Shown here piece by piece: positions 1 to 8,755 of a DNA stretch of 60,362 nucleotides; positions within the stretch are counted from its first letter, which is position 1, and the number at the start of each line of letters is the position of its first letter. The notes beneath the pieces were generated by a model, which saw only the letters and a program-made list of their open reading frames with translations, ran no database searches and was not told where the DNA came from. The stretch spans positions 1 to 60,362 of the forward strand of contig JAEUPB010000102.1 in assembly GCA_016789955.1 (NCBI GenBank). The letters are read 5' to 3'. The DNA comes from Rubrivivax sp. (GTDB lineage: Bacteria > Pseudomonadota > Gammaproteobacteria > Burkholderiales > Burkholderiaceae_C). Made by a program: the position numbers and the translations under genes.

Positions 1-1455
1 CTGGCCCTGGCCAACCCGACCCCGGAGATCATGCCGGAGCAGGTGAAGGAGGTGCGCAGCGATGCCGTGATCGCTACCGGCCGCACCGACTACCCGAACC
101 AGGTCAACAACGTCCTGTGTTTCCCGTACATCTTCCGCGGGGCGCTCGACTGCGGCGCCACGACGGTCACCGACGCGATGGAGATCGCTGCCGTGCATGC
201 GATCGCGGAACTGGCCCAGGCCGAACTGAGCGAGGTGGTGGCGGCAGCCTATGCCGGCGCGACGCTGTCGTTCGGTCCGGAGTACCTGATCCCCAAGCCA
301 TTCGACCCGCGGCTGATGATGAAGATCGCCCCGGCTGTCGCACGTGCGGCCGCCGAGTCGGGCGTGGCGCTGCGGCCGATCGCCGACATGGCCGCCTACG
401 AGGACAAGCTGCAGACCTTCGTCTACGCCTCAGGGCAGACGATGCGGCCGATCTTCAACCTCGCCAAGCGGGCGCAGCACAAGCGCGTGGCGTATGCCGA
501 GGGCGAGGACGAGCGCATCCTGCGTGCGGCTCAGGTGGTGGTCGACGAGGGCCTGGCGCGGCCGACGCTGATCGGCCGGCCGGCGATCATCGCGCAGCGC
601 ATCGAGAAGTTCGGCCTGCGGCTGAAGGAGGGTCTGGACTACGACGTCGTCAACGTCGAGCAGGACCACCGCTACCGCGACTTCTGGCAGACCTATCACC
701 GGATGACCGAGCGCAAGGGCGTCACGGTGCAGGTGGCCAAGATCGAGATGCGCCGGCGGCTCACGCTGATCGGCGCCATGCTGCTGCACAAGGGCGAGGT
801 GGACGGCATGCTGTGCGGCACCTGGGGCACCACGGCCAACCACCTGGCCTACATCGATCAGGTCATCGGAACACGGGTAGGGGGCAGCCCGAGTACCCCG
901 CAGGATGTGCGCATCTACGCCTGCATGAACGCACTGATGTTGCCGGGACGGCAGGTGTTCCTGGTCGACACCCATGTCAATGCCGACCCGACTGCCGAGC
1001 AGCTCAGCGAGATCACCGTGATGGCCGCCGAGGAGATGCGCCGCTTCGGCATCGAGCCTCGCGCCGCGCTGGTCAGCCACTCGAACTTCGGCACGAGCGA
1101 TCATCCGAGCGCCGCGAAGATGCGCAGGACGCTGGAGTTGCTGCGAGAACAGGCCCCCTGGCTCGAAGTTGACGGCGAGATGCACGGAGATGTTGCGCTC
1201 GACGGCAAGCTGCGCCGCGCACTGATGCCCAGCAGCACGCTCACCGGCGACGCCAACCTGCTGGTGCTGCCGAACATCGATGCCGCCAACATCGCCTACA
1301 ACCTGCTTAAGACGGCTGCCGGCGGCGGCATTGCGATCGGTCCCGTGTTGCTGGGAGCCGCCAAGCCGGTGCATGTGCTCACCTCGTCGACAACGGTGCG
1401 CCGCATCGTCAATATGACAGCGCTGACGGTCGCCGACGCCAACGCTGTGCGCTGA
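1..1455 (+). CDS. maeB: NADP-dependent malic enzyme, MaeB type (5' truncated by window edge)
   Basis: C-terminal 484 codons of a malic enzyme with a phosphotransacetylase-like tail. The frame is open from base 1; the first residues, LALANPTPEIMPEQ, belong to the NAD(P)-binding half of malic enzyme, so the true start lies upstream of the window. From about residue 150 the protein is the PTA-like domain (motifs KRVAYAEGEDERILRAA and LVLPNIDAANIAYNLLK). In MaeB proteins this domain is regulatory and usually lacks acetyltransferase activity. The full family length is about 760 residues. Reaction: oxidative decarboxylation of malate to pyruvate with NADPH, in the cytoplasm. It ends at a TGA followed by a strong hairpin at 1514-1543. 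The identity is certain; the cofactor preference is taken from the family. Confidence 0.95.
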   Translation: MALANPTPEIMPEQVKEVRSDAVIATGRTDYPNQVNNVLCFPYIFRGALDCGATTVTDAMEIAAVHAIAELAQAELSEVVAAAYAGATLSFGPEYLIPKPFDPRLMMKIAPAVARAAAESGVALRPIADMAAYEDKLQTFVYASGQTMRPIFNLAKRAQHKRVAYAEGEDERILRAAQVVVDEGLARPTLIGRPAIIAQRIEKFGLRLKEGLDYDVVNVEQDHRYRDFWQTYHRMTERKGVTVQVAKIEMRRRLTLIGAMLLHKGEVDGMLCGTWGTTANHLAYIDQVIGTRVGGSPSTPQDVRIYACMNALMLPGRQVFLVDTHVNADPTAEQLSEITVMAAEEMRRFGIEPRAALVSHSNFGTSDHPSAAKMRRTLELLREQAPWLEVDGEMHGDVALDGKLRRALMPSSTLTGDANLLVLPNIDAANIAYNLLKTAAGGGIAIGPVLLGAAKPVHVLTSSTTVRRIVNMTALTVADANAVR

Positions 1456-1513
1456 CCCCGCATCCAGGGAGTCGGCGCAACGGCGAGGTTCCCGCTGGAA
1501 ACTTCCCTATGTA

Positions 1514-1543
1514 AGCACTCGCCCATGTCATTTGGCGAGTGCT
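1514..1543 (+). terminator. Perfect 10-bp hairpin after maeB
   Basis: The arms agcactcgcc and ggcgagtgct are perfectly complementary around a 10-base loop. The hairpin lies 59 bp after the maeB stop and is followed by gcattcttg, only a weak T-run. It is probably the maeB terminator. The arms also resemble the HrcA operator half-sites, but the spacing is wrong (see rejected items). Confidence 0.55.
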
Positions 1544-1561
1544 GCATTCTTGTGCGTCGGC

Positions 1562-1590
1562 TTGAGTTTTGGGGGGCCTTCCGGTACCAT
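1562..1590 (+). promoter_or_regulatory. Candidate sigma-70 promoter for the ribonuclease gene
   Basis: TTGAGT (1562-1567) and TACCAT (1585-1590) are separated by 17 bp, each matching 4 of 6 consensus positions. The site lies 28 bp before the GTG start of the ribonuclease. A perfect palindrome, gggttaaccc, at 1608-1617 abuts that start codon and also holds part of the AGGG ribosome-binding site. Confidence 0.35.
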
Positions 1591-1617
1591 TTCGGCTGTT
1601 TTTTTCAGGGTTAACCC

Positions 1618-1992
1618 GTGCTCTCGACCTTGCGCCAGGTGGGGTTCGCTGCCATCGTGGCCTTCGCCACTGTCGGCGCAACTGCCCAGGCCAAGGAAGT
1701 GATGGCGACGGTTTCCCTGTCCCAGCTCCCTCCGGAGGCCCAGCACACCGAGCAGTTGATCCGTGCGGGCGGGCCGTTCCCCTACGCCAAGGATGGCACG
1801 GTGTTCGGCAATCGTGAGCGGTTGCTGCCGCCGAAGCCGAGAGGCCATTACCGCGAATACACCGTCAAGACACCGGGATCCCGCGATCGGGGCGCCCGCC
1901 GCATCGTCTGCGGCGGCCAGCCACCAACGGAGCCCAGCGCCTGTTACTACACCGCCGACCACTACAGCAGCTTTCGCCGCATCGTGCAGTGA
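1618..1992 (+). CDS. Secreted guanyl-type ribonuclease (barnase/RNase Sa family)
   Basis: 124 residues with a GTG start preceded by AGGG seven bases upstream. Residues 1-25 form a signal peptide ending ATAQA. The mature domain carries the RNase Sa/barnase signature: REYTVKTPG (general base E80), DRGARRIV (phosphate-binding R94/R95) and YYTADHYSSF (general acid H115). Family members cleave single-stranded RNA, usually 3' of guanine. Cys98 and Cys109 could form a disulfide, consistent with export. The next gene, 62 bp downstream, encodes a barstar-like inhibitor, so the pair looks like an exported nuclease with its cytoplasmic immunity protein. Whether it serves nutrition, competition or defence cannot be told from sequence. 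Confidence 0.9.
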   Translation: MLSTLRQVGFAAIVAFATVGATAQAKEVMATVSLSQLPPEAQHTEQLIRAGGPFPYAKDGTVFGNRERLLPPKPRGHYREYTVKTPGSRDRGARRIVCGGQPPTEPSACYYTADHYSSFRRIVQ

Positions 1993-2054
1993 TCGGCCCA
2001 TAACTGAATTCATCTTTTCCGAACTGAATCGAACTCGAAAGGAGGATCGCAGCC

Positions 2055-2450
2055 ATGCAGTTGCAGACCATCCGCCCGAACATCGTGCAGGCCATACGTG
2101 CCTATCGGGTCGACGACCTGATGCAGGCCGCCGGCTCGGCCGGGCAGCACTTTCTGTACGCCAATCTTTCAGGCGCCCAGTCCAAGCAGGAGGTGCTGGA
2201 AGGCATCGCCGAAGCGTTCCTGTTCCCGACCCACTTCGGGAAGAACCTCGACGCCCTGTACGACTGCATGACCGATCTGGTGCACAAGGCCGGCGCGCAG
2301 CCGGGCTTCGTCGTCGTGCTGGAGCAGTTGCCTGACAACCCGCGCTTCGACCGCGAAGCCCGCGAACAGCTGCTCGACGTGTTCCGCGATGCGGCCGACT
2401 TCTGGGCGGACCGACGAATACCGTTTAGGTGTTTCTATTCTTTTCAGTAG
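2055..2450 (+). CDS. Barstar-family ribonuclease inhibitor
   Basis: 131 residues with an ATG start and a very strong Shine-Dalgarno aaaggagg at 2038-2045, far better than that of the ribonuclease upstream. This fits a need for excess inhibitor. The core shows the barstar pattern: LSGAQSKQEVLEGIAEAF, then FGKNLDALYDCMTDL (the helix whose acidic residues plug the RNase active site in barnase-barstar), then GFVVVLEQLP and a C-terminal helix. There is an N-terminal extension of about 35 residues compared with B. amyloliquefaciens barstar. It is cytoplasmic (no signal peptide). The partner is presumably the ribonuclease at 1618-1992. Confidence 0.92.
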   Translation: MQLQTIRPNIVQAIRAYRVDDLMQAAGSAGQHFLYANLSGAQSKQEVLEGIAEAFLFPTHFGKNLDALYDCMTDLVHKAGAQPGFVVVLEQLPDNPRFDREAREQLLDVFRDAADFWADRRIPFRCFYSFQ

Positions 2451-2622
2451 CCCGCTCCCAGGAAATCGGGTCATGGGAGCGGGCGACGGAAGTGGCCCCC
2501 ACGAGCACCACGGCGGTGAAGCCGACGGTGAAACCTGCCGCCAACAAGACCGGCATCAATCCGAACTTCGGCATGAACATGCCGATGATGAGTAGCGCCT
2601 TCGACACGGCGATGTGGCTCAA
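2425..2622 (-). CDS. Possible small hydrophobic protein, antisense to the barstar 3' end
   Basis: A 65-codon frame starting TTG (or GTG at 2607). The predicted product has two hydrophobic stretches (ALLIIGMFM and LMPVLLAAGFTVGFTAVVLVGA) and a polar tail, resembling a small membrane protein. It fills the only gap between barstar and rsmA and reads antisense through the last 26 bp of barstar. Against it: no ATG, no clear Shine-Dalgarno, and a 10-bp inverted repeat (2451-2483) inside its C-terminus. I do not recognise a family. It could be a real small gene or a chance hydrophobic frame. Confidence 0.35.
   Translation of the reverse strand: MSHIAVSKALLIIGMFMPKFGLMPVLLAAGFTVGFTAVVLVGATSVARSHDPISWERATEKNRNT
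2451..2483 (+). terminator. Perfect 10-bp inverted repeat directly after the barstar stop
   Basis: The arms cccgctccca and tgggagcggg flank a 13-base loop, beginning at the base after the barstar TAG. It is a strong hairpin without a following T-run. It most likely protects or ends the RNase-barstar transcript; it is symmetric and could also act on minus-strand transcripts. Confidence 0.5.
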
Positions 2623-2623
2623 C

Positions 2624-2639
2624 GCCGCCTGAGCGGCGC
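2624..2639 (-). terminator. Small GC hairpin after rsmA
   Basis: cgccgc-ctga-gcggcg forms a 6-bp stem with a 4-base loop 25 bp beyond the rsmA stop. It has no T-run, so it is at best a weak or Rho-assisted terminator. Confidence 0.3.
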
Positions 2640-2663
2640 GTCTTCGGAGGGCGGTGTGCCGGC

Positions 2664-3443
2664 TCAGCGGAGCTGGCGCACCAGCCCGAGATAGTCCGCG
2701 ACCGGTACTTCTTCCGCCCTGCGCTGCAGGTCGAAGCCGGTCGATGCCGCACGCGCGTCCAGCCAGCGGCCCAGCGTGTGCCGCAGCAGCTTGCGACGCT
2801 GCGAGAACGCGACCTTCACGACCTCCTCCAGCAGCACCGCATCGATTCCGGTGGCCTCGTCGTGCGGCACCATGCGCACCACGGCCGACCAGACCCGCGG
2901 TGGCGGCTCGAAGGCCTCGGGCGGCACGTCGAACAGCGACTCCATCCGATACCGCCATTGCAGCATCACCGACAGCCGCCCGTAGTCCTTGCCGCCGGGG
3001 GAAGCCACCATGCGGTCGACGACCTCCTTCTGCAACATGAAGTGCTGGTCGATGATCCGGTCGGCCACGCCGAGCAGGTGGAACAGGATCGGGCTCGAGA
3101 TGTTGTAGGGCAGGTTGCCCACCACGCGCAGCACCCGACCGGGGCCACGCTCATTGGACAGCGCGGCGAAGTCCACCTTGAGCACGTCGGCCTCGATCAC
3201 CCGCGGACCGCCGCCGGCGGCACGCCAGCGCGCCGCCAGATCCCGGTCGAGCTCGATCACGGTGAGGTCGGCTCCCCGGTCGAGCAATGGCCGCGTCAGA
3301 GCTCCTAGGCCGGGGCCGATCTCGACCAGCGCATCGGCAGGCCGCGGTCGCACGGCCGACACGATGTCGGCGATGACCGTGGCGTCGGCCAGGAAGTGCT
3401 GGCCGAAGCGCTTGCGGGGAATGTGGCCCGAACCGTGCACCAC
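2664..3443 (-). CDS. rsmA: 16S rRNA (adenine1518-N6/adenine1519-N6)-dimethyltransferase
   Basis: About 259 residues, the normal size for RsmA/KsgA. It dimethylates two adjacent adenines in helix 45 of 16S rRNA using S-adenosylmethionine, late in 30S assembly. Motifs seen: [10 protein letters not shown] near the start, SAM-binding [10 protein letters not shown] (41-50), acidic ribose contact VIELD (62-66), and catalytic [11 protein letters not shown] (110-120). There is no ATG near the N-terminus. I chose the GTG at 3443; GTGs at 3440 and 3458 are equally possible and none has a clear ribosome-binding site. It follows surA by only about 17 bp and is co-oriented with it and lptD, so all three are probably one transcript. 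Confidence 0.95.
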   Translation of the reverse strand: MVHGSGHIPRKRFGQHFLADATVIADIVSAVRPRPADALVEIGPGLGALTRPLLDRGADLTVIELDRDLAARWRAAGGGPRVIEADVLKVDFAALSNERGPGRVLRVVGNLPYNISSPILFHLLGVADRIIDQHFMLQKEVVDRMVASPGGKDYGRLSVMLQWRYRMESLFDVPPEAFEPPPRVWSAVVRMVPHDEATGIDAVLLEEVVKVAFSQRRKLLRHTLGRWLDARAASTGFDLQRRAEEVPVADYLGLVRQLR

Positions 3444-3460
3444 GAGCCGGGGAACCACCG

Positions 3461-4780
3461 CTACAGCGGCGGCTCGCGCATCTCGATGTAGGCGCGGTTG
3501 CGCAGGTCCTTGGCCCACTCGGCGTAAGCCTCGTCGAACTTGGACTCCCGCAGCGCGCCGCGCGCCTGCTCGCGCAGCGTCTTGGTGTCCACGGCGACAT
3601 TGCGGCGCTCCAGCACCTGGATCAGGTGCACGCCGAAGCGCGACACCACGGGCGCAGAGAGACCCATCACGTCGAGGCGGTTCATCGCCTCCTCGAACTC
3701 CGGCACGTACTGCCCGGGCTGGGCCCATCCGAGGTCGCCGCCGGCCGTCGCGGAACCATCCTCGCTGAACTGCCGGGCGATGTCCTCGAAGCTGCGGGCG
3801 CGTGATTCGATCTGGCGCTTGTACTCCGCCAGCCGCTGGCTGGCGACCTGCGGCGAGAGCTGGTCCGAGGTGCGCAGCAGGATGTGCCGCGCCCGCGTCT
3901 GCGTCACCCGCATCGCGGCCGCCTCGCGGCGGTCGATCAGGCGCAGGATGTGGAAACCCGCACCGCTGCGCAGCAGGGTGGGCGTGATCTCGCCGGGCTT
4001 CAGCCCGCGCACTGCATCGACGAAGAGATCGGGCAGCCGCGACGCCGGACGCGCGCCGATCTCTCCCCCCTTCTCGCGGTTGCCGTCCTCCGATACGTCG
4101 CGCGCCACGCGGTCGAAGGCCTCGCCCGCCTTCAATCGGGTCAGCGCGGCTTCGGCGCGTGCGCGCCGGGCGGCCACCACGGCGTCGGCTGCCCCATCGG
4201 CCACCGTGACGAGGATCTGCGCGATGTTCAGTTCGGCATCCGCCTCGGCCTGGCCCCGCTGCCGCTCCAGCGCCTGGTCGATCTCTGCATCGGTGACGCG
4301 GATGCGCTGGTAGACCTCGCGCTCGCGCACCCGTTCCACGAGGATCTGGTCGCGCAGGTTGGCACGGAAGCGCGCGTAGTCCATGCCCTCGTCGCGCAGG
4401 CGCGTCCGCAACTGAGACAGCGTCAGCTGGTTCTGCGCGGCCACGTTCTGCACCGCGCGGTCGAGCTCGGGATCCTCGACCTTCTGCCCGCCGTCACGCG
4501 CGTAGCTGACGATCACGCGCTCCTCGATCAGCGCATCGAGGATCTGCTTGCGCAGCTCGGCCTCGGGCGGCAGCGCCTGCTTGGCACGCGCCGCGGCCTC
4601 GCGGGCACGTTCGAGGCGCTGGTCGATCTCGCCCGCGGTCACCAGCTCCTGGTTGACCACGGCCACGATGTAGTCGCCATTGCGCACGACCGTGCGTTGC
4701 GCGGCCACGGGCAGGCCCGCCAGCAGCGCGCAGGCCAAGGCAACGACTCGCCACCAGCGGCGAAGGAAGATTTCAGTCAT
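3461..4780 (-). CDS. surA: Periplasmic chaperone and peptidyl-prolyl isomerase SurA
   Basis: 439 residues: signal peptide 1-28 (ends PVAAQ), a SurA N-terminal chaperone domain about 35-165, and two parvulin/PpiC domains about 184-283 and 297-395 ([20 protein letters not shown]), then a C-terminal helix. It escorts unfolded outer-membrane proteins, LptD included, across the periplasm. The ATG overlaps the lptD stop by 8 bp (ATGACTGA), indicating translational coupling to lptD, its best-known client. There is no pdxA between surA and rsmA, unlike in E. coli. Confidence 0.95.
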   Translation of the reverse strand: MTEIFLRRWWRVVALACALLAGLPVAAQRTVVRNGDYIVAVVNQELVTAGEIDQRLERAREAAARAKQALPPEAELRKQILDALIEERVIVSYARDGGQKVEDPELDRAVQNVAAQNQLTLSQLRTRLRDEGMDYARFRANLRDQILVERVREREVYQRIRVTDAEIDQALERQRGQAEADAELNIAQILVTVADGAADAVVAARRARAEAALTRLKAGEAFDRVARDVSEDGNREKGGEIGARPASRLPDLFVDAVRGLKPGEITPTLLRSGAGFHILRLIDRREAAAMRVTQTRARHILLRTSDQLSPQVASQRLAEYKRQIESRARSFEDIARQFSEDGSATAGGDLGWAQPGQYVPEFEEAMNRLDVMGLSAPVVSRFGVHLIQVLERRNVAVDTKTLREQARGALRESKFDEAYAEWAKDLRNRAYIEMREPPL

Positions 4781-7124
4781 AGGTCGGGACTTCGGTGCTG
4801 CCGCGCACGTCCTCGCGCAACAGCCGGTAGCCGGGAATATTGTCCTTCAACACCTTCAGCGGATTGGCGCCGAGCCGGGACAGCCCCACGAGCTCGAGCT
4901 GCAGCAGCAACCGCGTCGTCGCCTGGCTGCGGCCGGTGGACAGACGCTCGGCCACGACGCGCCCGATCCAGCAGCCAGCGTCGTACTCGAAGCCCACCAC
5001 CGAATCGGTGATGCGCTTCTCCTGCATGCTGTAGTTGATGCGGCCCACGGTGTACCAGCTCCCCGTGCACGAACCTGCAGACGACCCGCGAGCATCGGCT
5101 GCACGGGCACCCGCCGCCGGCCCGGGCGACGACAGCCGCAGCGGCCATTGCCAGCCGATCTCCATCTGCTCGCTGGCCCCGCGGGTGAGCCGGTAGGTGG
5201 TGCTGATGGTGCGGAACTCGCCGGGCGCATAGCGCGCCGTGACGACGGCCCGCTGCGTGCGCTGGGTCTCGGTGCTGTACTGCAGTTCACCGTCCAGTGC
5301 CCAGTTCGGGATCGCCGAGGTGCCGCCCACCAGCAGCAGGTCGGAGAAGCGCTGCGACAGCGGCTGCCCGTCGGAGGTCACGCGCTGCGTGCGCAGCAGG
5401 TAGCGCTGCACGATGCCCAGCCGCAACGCCTCGACCCCCGATGCGTTGTCCACCAGCCGGCCGGTGACGCCGGCGGTGAACTGGTGCGAGTCGGACACGC
5501 GATCGATGCCGGCGAAGCCGTTGTCGGCGAAGATGGTCGTGGCGTTGAAGTCGCGCCCCGCGGCATCGAAATTCGGCAGCCCGGCCTGGTCGCGAAACGG
5601 CGTGTTGACGTAGTGCAGCCGCGGCTCCAGCGTCTGCCGCAGCTCGCGGCCGAACGCCGAGGTCTGGCGCTCGAGCGCCAGGCCGCTGTCGAACGAGAAG
5701 GTCGGGATCACGCGCGACGCGCTGCGGCGCCCGTCGGCCATCGGATCGTCGGTGGAATAGCTGGCCGCGTTCACCGACAGCTTCGGCACGAACCACCAGC
5801 CCGCATCGCGCCACGGACGCGACACCGCGGCCATGGCATGCCATCGCGTGCCTTCGCTGCGGGTGTCGGCCAGGCTGGCGCGGCGCGGCAGCGTGAAACG
5901 GTTCACCTCGGTCTCGCCCTGCCACTCCAGTCCCCCGCCCCAGCGCCCCAGCGCACGCAGGCCCACTTGCGGGCTGCGCTCGTACGGCGGCGTGACCAGC
6001 TCGTCGCTTCCCTGCAGCACCTGCCACTGCTGGATGCGTCCGTACACCACGGCCGTGCCGCCGGGGATCGACCAGTCGCGCTCGATCGAGGCCCGTTGCG
6101 CCAGCAGACGCGGCGTCAGCGCGCGCGAGGCATCGGGAAAGTCACGCCACCAGCCGTCGTCGCTGACCCGGTCGAAATCCACCTGCAGGTAGGTCTGCGA
6201 CAGCGGCTGCGCCTCGTGGTGCCAGCGCAGCGCGCCGCGCGAACGCTCGGCGATGCGGTCGTAGGGCAGCACGTCGGTCTGCACCTGCCCGTTGTAGGCA
6301 GGCTCGAGGTAGCGGAACTCCGCACCCAGGCCCAGACCGCGTCGCGTGATCACGCGCGGCGTCAAGGTGGCGTCGCGGTTGGGCGCGATGTTCCAGTAGT
6401 ACGGCGCCGAGACCTCCAGGCCGCTGCGGTTGTCCAGGTTCAGGCTCGGCGGCAGCCAGCCCGACTTGCGGTCGTCGGTGAGCGGAAAGCTGAGCACCGG
6501 CGCGGCCAGGATCGGCACGCCCAGGAAGCGCAGCACGGCACCTTCGGCGATGCCTTCGTTGGTCTCGAAGTCCATGCGCACGCGGCGAGTCTCGAGCACC
6601 CAGTCGGGATCGCCCGAGCCGTCCCGGGGGCAGCTCGTGTAGCGCGCGTTCAGGGCCACGGCCCGCGCGCTGTCGATGAAGTCGACACGGTCGGCACTGC
6701 CGCCCGAGCCCAGACGCAGGAACTCGTAGCGCGGCTGCAGGAAATAGCCTTCGAAACGCTGCACCTGCAGCTGCAGCTCGGGCCCGCTGTAGACGGCGCC
6801 GTCCTTGCGCACGCGCACCTGCCCCGTGGCCCGCGCGAGGTCGGTGGGCGCGTCGTAGGTCAGCCGGTCGGCACGGATCACCAGCGCGCCGCGGCGGAAC
6901 TCCACGTCGCCGCTGGCGGTGGTTTCGAGATCGGGCTGCCCGTTCAGCTCGCGCGCACGCAGCACGATGGGCAGCCGCTTGCCGGCTTCGCCCCCGGGCG
7001 GCGGCGCCAGATCGGTGGCCGCCTTCAACGGCGGCGGAGCCTCCTGGGCCCATGCACCGCCACCGAGCAGCGCCGCGCAGGCGGCCGCGACGAGACCGTG
7101 GCGCGGCACGGCGCCGGGCGGCAC
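4773..7124 (-). CDS. lptD: LPS-assembly outer-membrane protein LptD
   Basis: About 783 residues. Export signal GLVAAACAALLGGGAWA followed by Q, then an OstA-like periplasmic domain (ETTASGDVEFRRGALVIRAD, RADRLTYD, about 60-180) and a long C-terminal beta-barrel with many alternating aromatic strands, ending in [12 protein letters not shown]. With LptE it inserts lipopolysaccharide into the outer leaflet. Cysteines in YTSCPRDG, GSCTGS and AGCWIG are candidates for the essential inter-domain disulfides. The start is uncertain: GTG at 7124 or 7109, or TTG at 7169; none has a good Shine-Dalgarno. All give a workable signal peptide. It is coupled to surA downstream. Confidence 0.93.
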   Translation of the reverse strand: MPPGAVPRHGLVAAACAALLGGGAWAQEAPPPLKAATDLAPPPGGEAGKRLPIVLRARELNGQPDLETTASGDVEFRRGALVIRADRLTYDAPTDLARATGQVRVRKDGAVYSGPELQLQVQRFEGYFLQPRYEFLRLGSGGSADRVDFIDSARAVALNARYTSCPRDGSGDPDWVLETRRVRMDFETNEGIAEGAVLRFLGVPILAAPVLSFPLTDDRKSGWLPPSLNLDNRSGLEVSAPYYWNIAPNRDATLTPRVITRRGLGLGAEFRYLEPAYNGQVQTDVLPYDRIAERSRGALRWHHEAQPLSQTYLQVDFDRVSDDGWWRDFPDASRALTPRLLAQRASIERDWSIPGGTAVVYGRIQQWQVLQGSDELVTPPYERSPQVGLRALGRWGGGLEWQGETEVNRFTLPRRASLADTRSEGTRWHAMAAVSRPWRDAGWWFVPKLSVNAASYSTDDPMADGRRSASRVIPTFSFDSGLALERQTSAFGRELRQTLEPRLHYVNTPFRDQAGLPNFDAAGRDFNATTIFADNGFAGIDRVSDSHQFTAGVTGRLVDNASGVEALRLGIVQRYLLRTQRVTSDGQPLSQRFSDLLLVGGTSAIPNWALDGELQYSTETQRTQRAVVTARYAPGEFRTISTTYRLTRGASEQMEIGWQWPLRLSSPGPAAGARAADARGSSAGSCTGSWYTVGRINYSMQEKRITDSVVGFEYDAGCWIGRVVAERLSTGRSQATTRLLLQLELVGLSRLGANPLKVLKDNIPGYRLLREDVRGSTEVPTYD

Positions 7125-7250
7125 GGAACGGGGGTGAACGCAGGGACGGTGGCGGGGCGGCGTCGGCAAGGCGCGGCGATTATCAGGGCCGCCGGGGCAC
7201 GCCCCGCCCGGTCATCGCAGGGCGGCGACCTCTCGATGCGCCGTGGCGGA

Positions 7251-8711
7251 TCAAGGGCAGGCGGCGATCACCTGCGCCACCGCGGCGGTGAGCTTCTTGC
7301 CATAGGGCACGTGCAGGAACTCGTTGGGCCCGTGCGCGTTGGACTTCGGCCCCAGCACGCCGCAGACCATCATCTGCGCCGCCGGGAAGCCCCGCTGCAG
7401 CATGCTCATCAGCGGGATCGTGCCACCCTGCCCGATGTAGCCCACCGGTGCGCCGAAGTGCACCTGCGAGGCCTGGTTCATCACCGACTCCAGCCAGGGC
7501 GCGAGGTCGGGTGCATTCCAGCCCGTCGCACCGAGCGCGCCGGCGCGGCCGTCCGGGTGGAAGGTGACCTTCGCGTTGTAGGGCGCGTTGTCCTCCAGCA
7601 GGGCCTTGAGCTTCACACTGGCCTCGTGGCCGTCGACCAGCGGCGGCAGCCGCAGGCTGAGCTTGAACGCGGTGTACGGGCGCAGCACGTTGCCGGCGCT
7701 GCCGAGGTCCGGAAAACCGTCGACGCCCGTCACCGACAGCGTCGGCCGCCAAGTGCGGTTGAGCAGGGCCTGCACGGGATCGGTGGTGGTCGGCAGCGTG
7801 GGGCCGCCGTCGGCCCCGCAGGCCCAGGGGAAGCGCTTCCACACCTCGTCCTGGAGGATCGCCGCGGTGGCACGGGCCTGGTCCTGGCGCATCGGCGGCA
7901 CTGCGCAGTGGAATGCTTCCGGCAGCAGCTCGCCCGTGGCGCTGTTCTCCAGTCGGTCGAGCACGTGGCGCAGGATGCGGAAGCTCGACGGCACCAGGCC
8001 GCTGGCATCGCCCGAGTGCACGCCCTCCGAGAGGATCTCCACCTTCTGCACGCCGCTGACCATGCCGCGCAGGCTCGTCGTCAGCCACAGCTGCTCGTAG
8101 TTGCCGGCGCCGCTGTCCAGGCACACGACGAGGCCGACGTTGCCCAGCCGCGGCTTGAGCGCCTCGATGTAGGCCGGCAGGTCGGGCGAGCCGCTCTCCT
8201 CGCAGCTCTCGATGACGCCCACGCAGCGCGGGTGCGGCAGCCCTTGCGCATGCAGCGACTCCAGCGCGGTGATCGCCGCGTACACCGCGTAGCCGTCGTC
8301 GGCGCCGCCGCGGCCGTACAGCAGGCCGTCCTCGTACTTCGGCGTCCACGGCCCGAGGTCGCGCCGCCAGCCGCTGAACTCGGGCTGCTTGTCGAGGTGG
8401 CCGTAGAGCAGCACGGTGTCGCGGCTCGTCGTGCCCGAAGCGGGCCGCTCGAAGAAGATCAGCGGCGTGCGCCCGTCCAGCCGCACCAGTTCGAGCTTCA
8501 GGCCCGGCAGCTTGCGGCTCTCGACCCACGCCGCGGCGTCGCGCACCACGCGGTCGATCAGCCCGTGCTCGGACCACTGCGCGTCGAACATCGGGCTCTT
8601 CGCGGGCACCGCGATGTAGTCGGTGAGCGCGGACACGATGCGCTCGTCCCACGCGGTGTTCGAATAGGCCGCCAGCGCGGCGATCTCCTGCGGACGCAAC
8701 GGTGCGTTCAT
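7251..8711 (-). CDS. M20-family metallopeptidase (non-specific dipeptidase-like)
   Basis: 486 residues, starting at the ATG at 8711 with GGAG eight bases upstream (an in-frame upstream extension is rejected). It has the di-zinc M20 layout: LLYGHLDKQPE (H105, D107), RGGADDGYAV (bridging D138/D139), ESCEESGS (catalytic and metal Glu 171/172), CLDSGAG (D199), and the late ligand in NAHGPNEFLHVPYG. A lid/dimerisation domain is inserted around 225-390. The closest type is the carnosinase/cytosolic non-specific dipeptidase group rather than ArgE/DapE. It has no signal peptide. It lies 126 bp upstream of the chosen lptD start, transcribed the same way, but with no functional link evident. Confidence 0.88.
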   Translation of the reverse strand: MNAPLRPQEIAALAAYSNTAWDERIVSALTDYIAVPAKSPMFDAQWSEHGLIDRVVRDAAAWVESRKLPGLKLELVRLDGRTPLIFFERPASGTTSRDTVLLYGHLDKQPEFSGWRRDLGPWTPKYEDGLLYGRGGADDGYAVYAAITALESLHAQGLPHPRCVGVIESCEESGSPDLPAYIEALKPRLGNVGLVVCLDSGAGNYEQLWLTTSLRGMVSGVQKVEILSEGVHSGDASGLVPSSFRILRHVLDRLENSATGELLPEAFHCAVPPMRQDQARATAAILQDEVWKRFPWACGADGGPTLPTTTDPVQALLNRTWRPTLSVTGVDGFPDLGSAGNVLRPYTAFKLSLRLPPLVDGHEASVKLKALLEDNAPYNAKVTFHPDGRAGALGATGWNAPDLAPWLESVMNQASQVHFGAPVGYIGQGGTIPLMSMLQRGFPAAQMMVCGVLGPKSNAHGPNEFLHVPYGKKLTAAVAQVIAACP

Positions 8712-8755
8712 GTCGACTCCAAGGGTGTGCGTCCAGTGTATCGACCCGACACCCG

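Noticed and set aside
1514-1543. Resemblance to the CIRCE heat-shock operator (AGCACTC ... GAGTGCT)
   Set aside because: The half-sites match, but the spacer is 16 bases, not 9, and no chaperone gene follows. A terminator hairpin explains it better.
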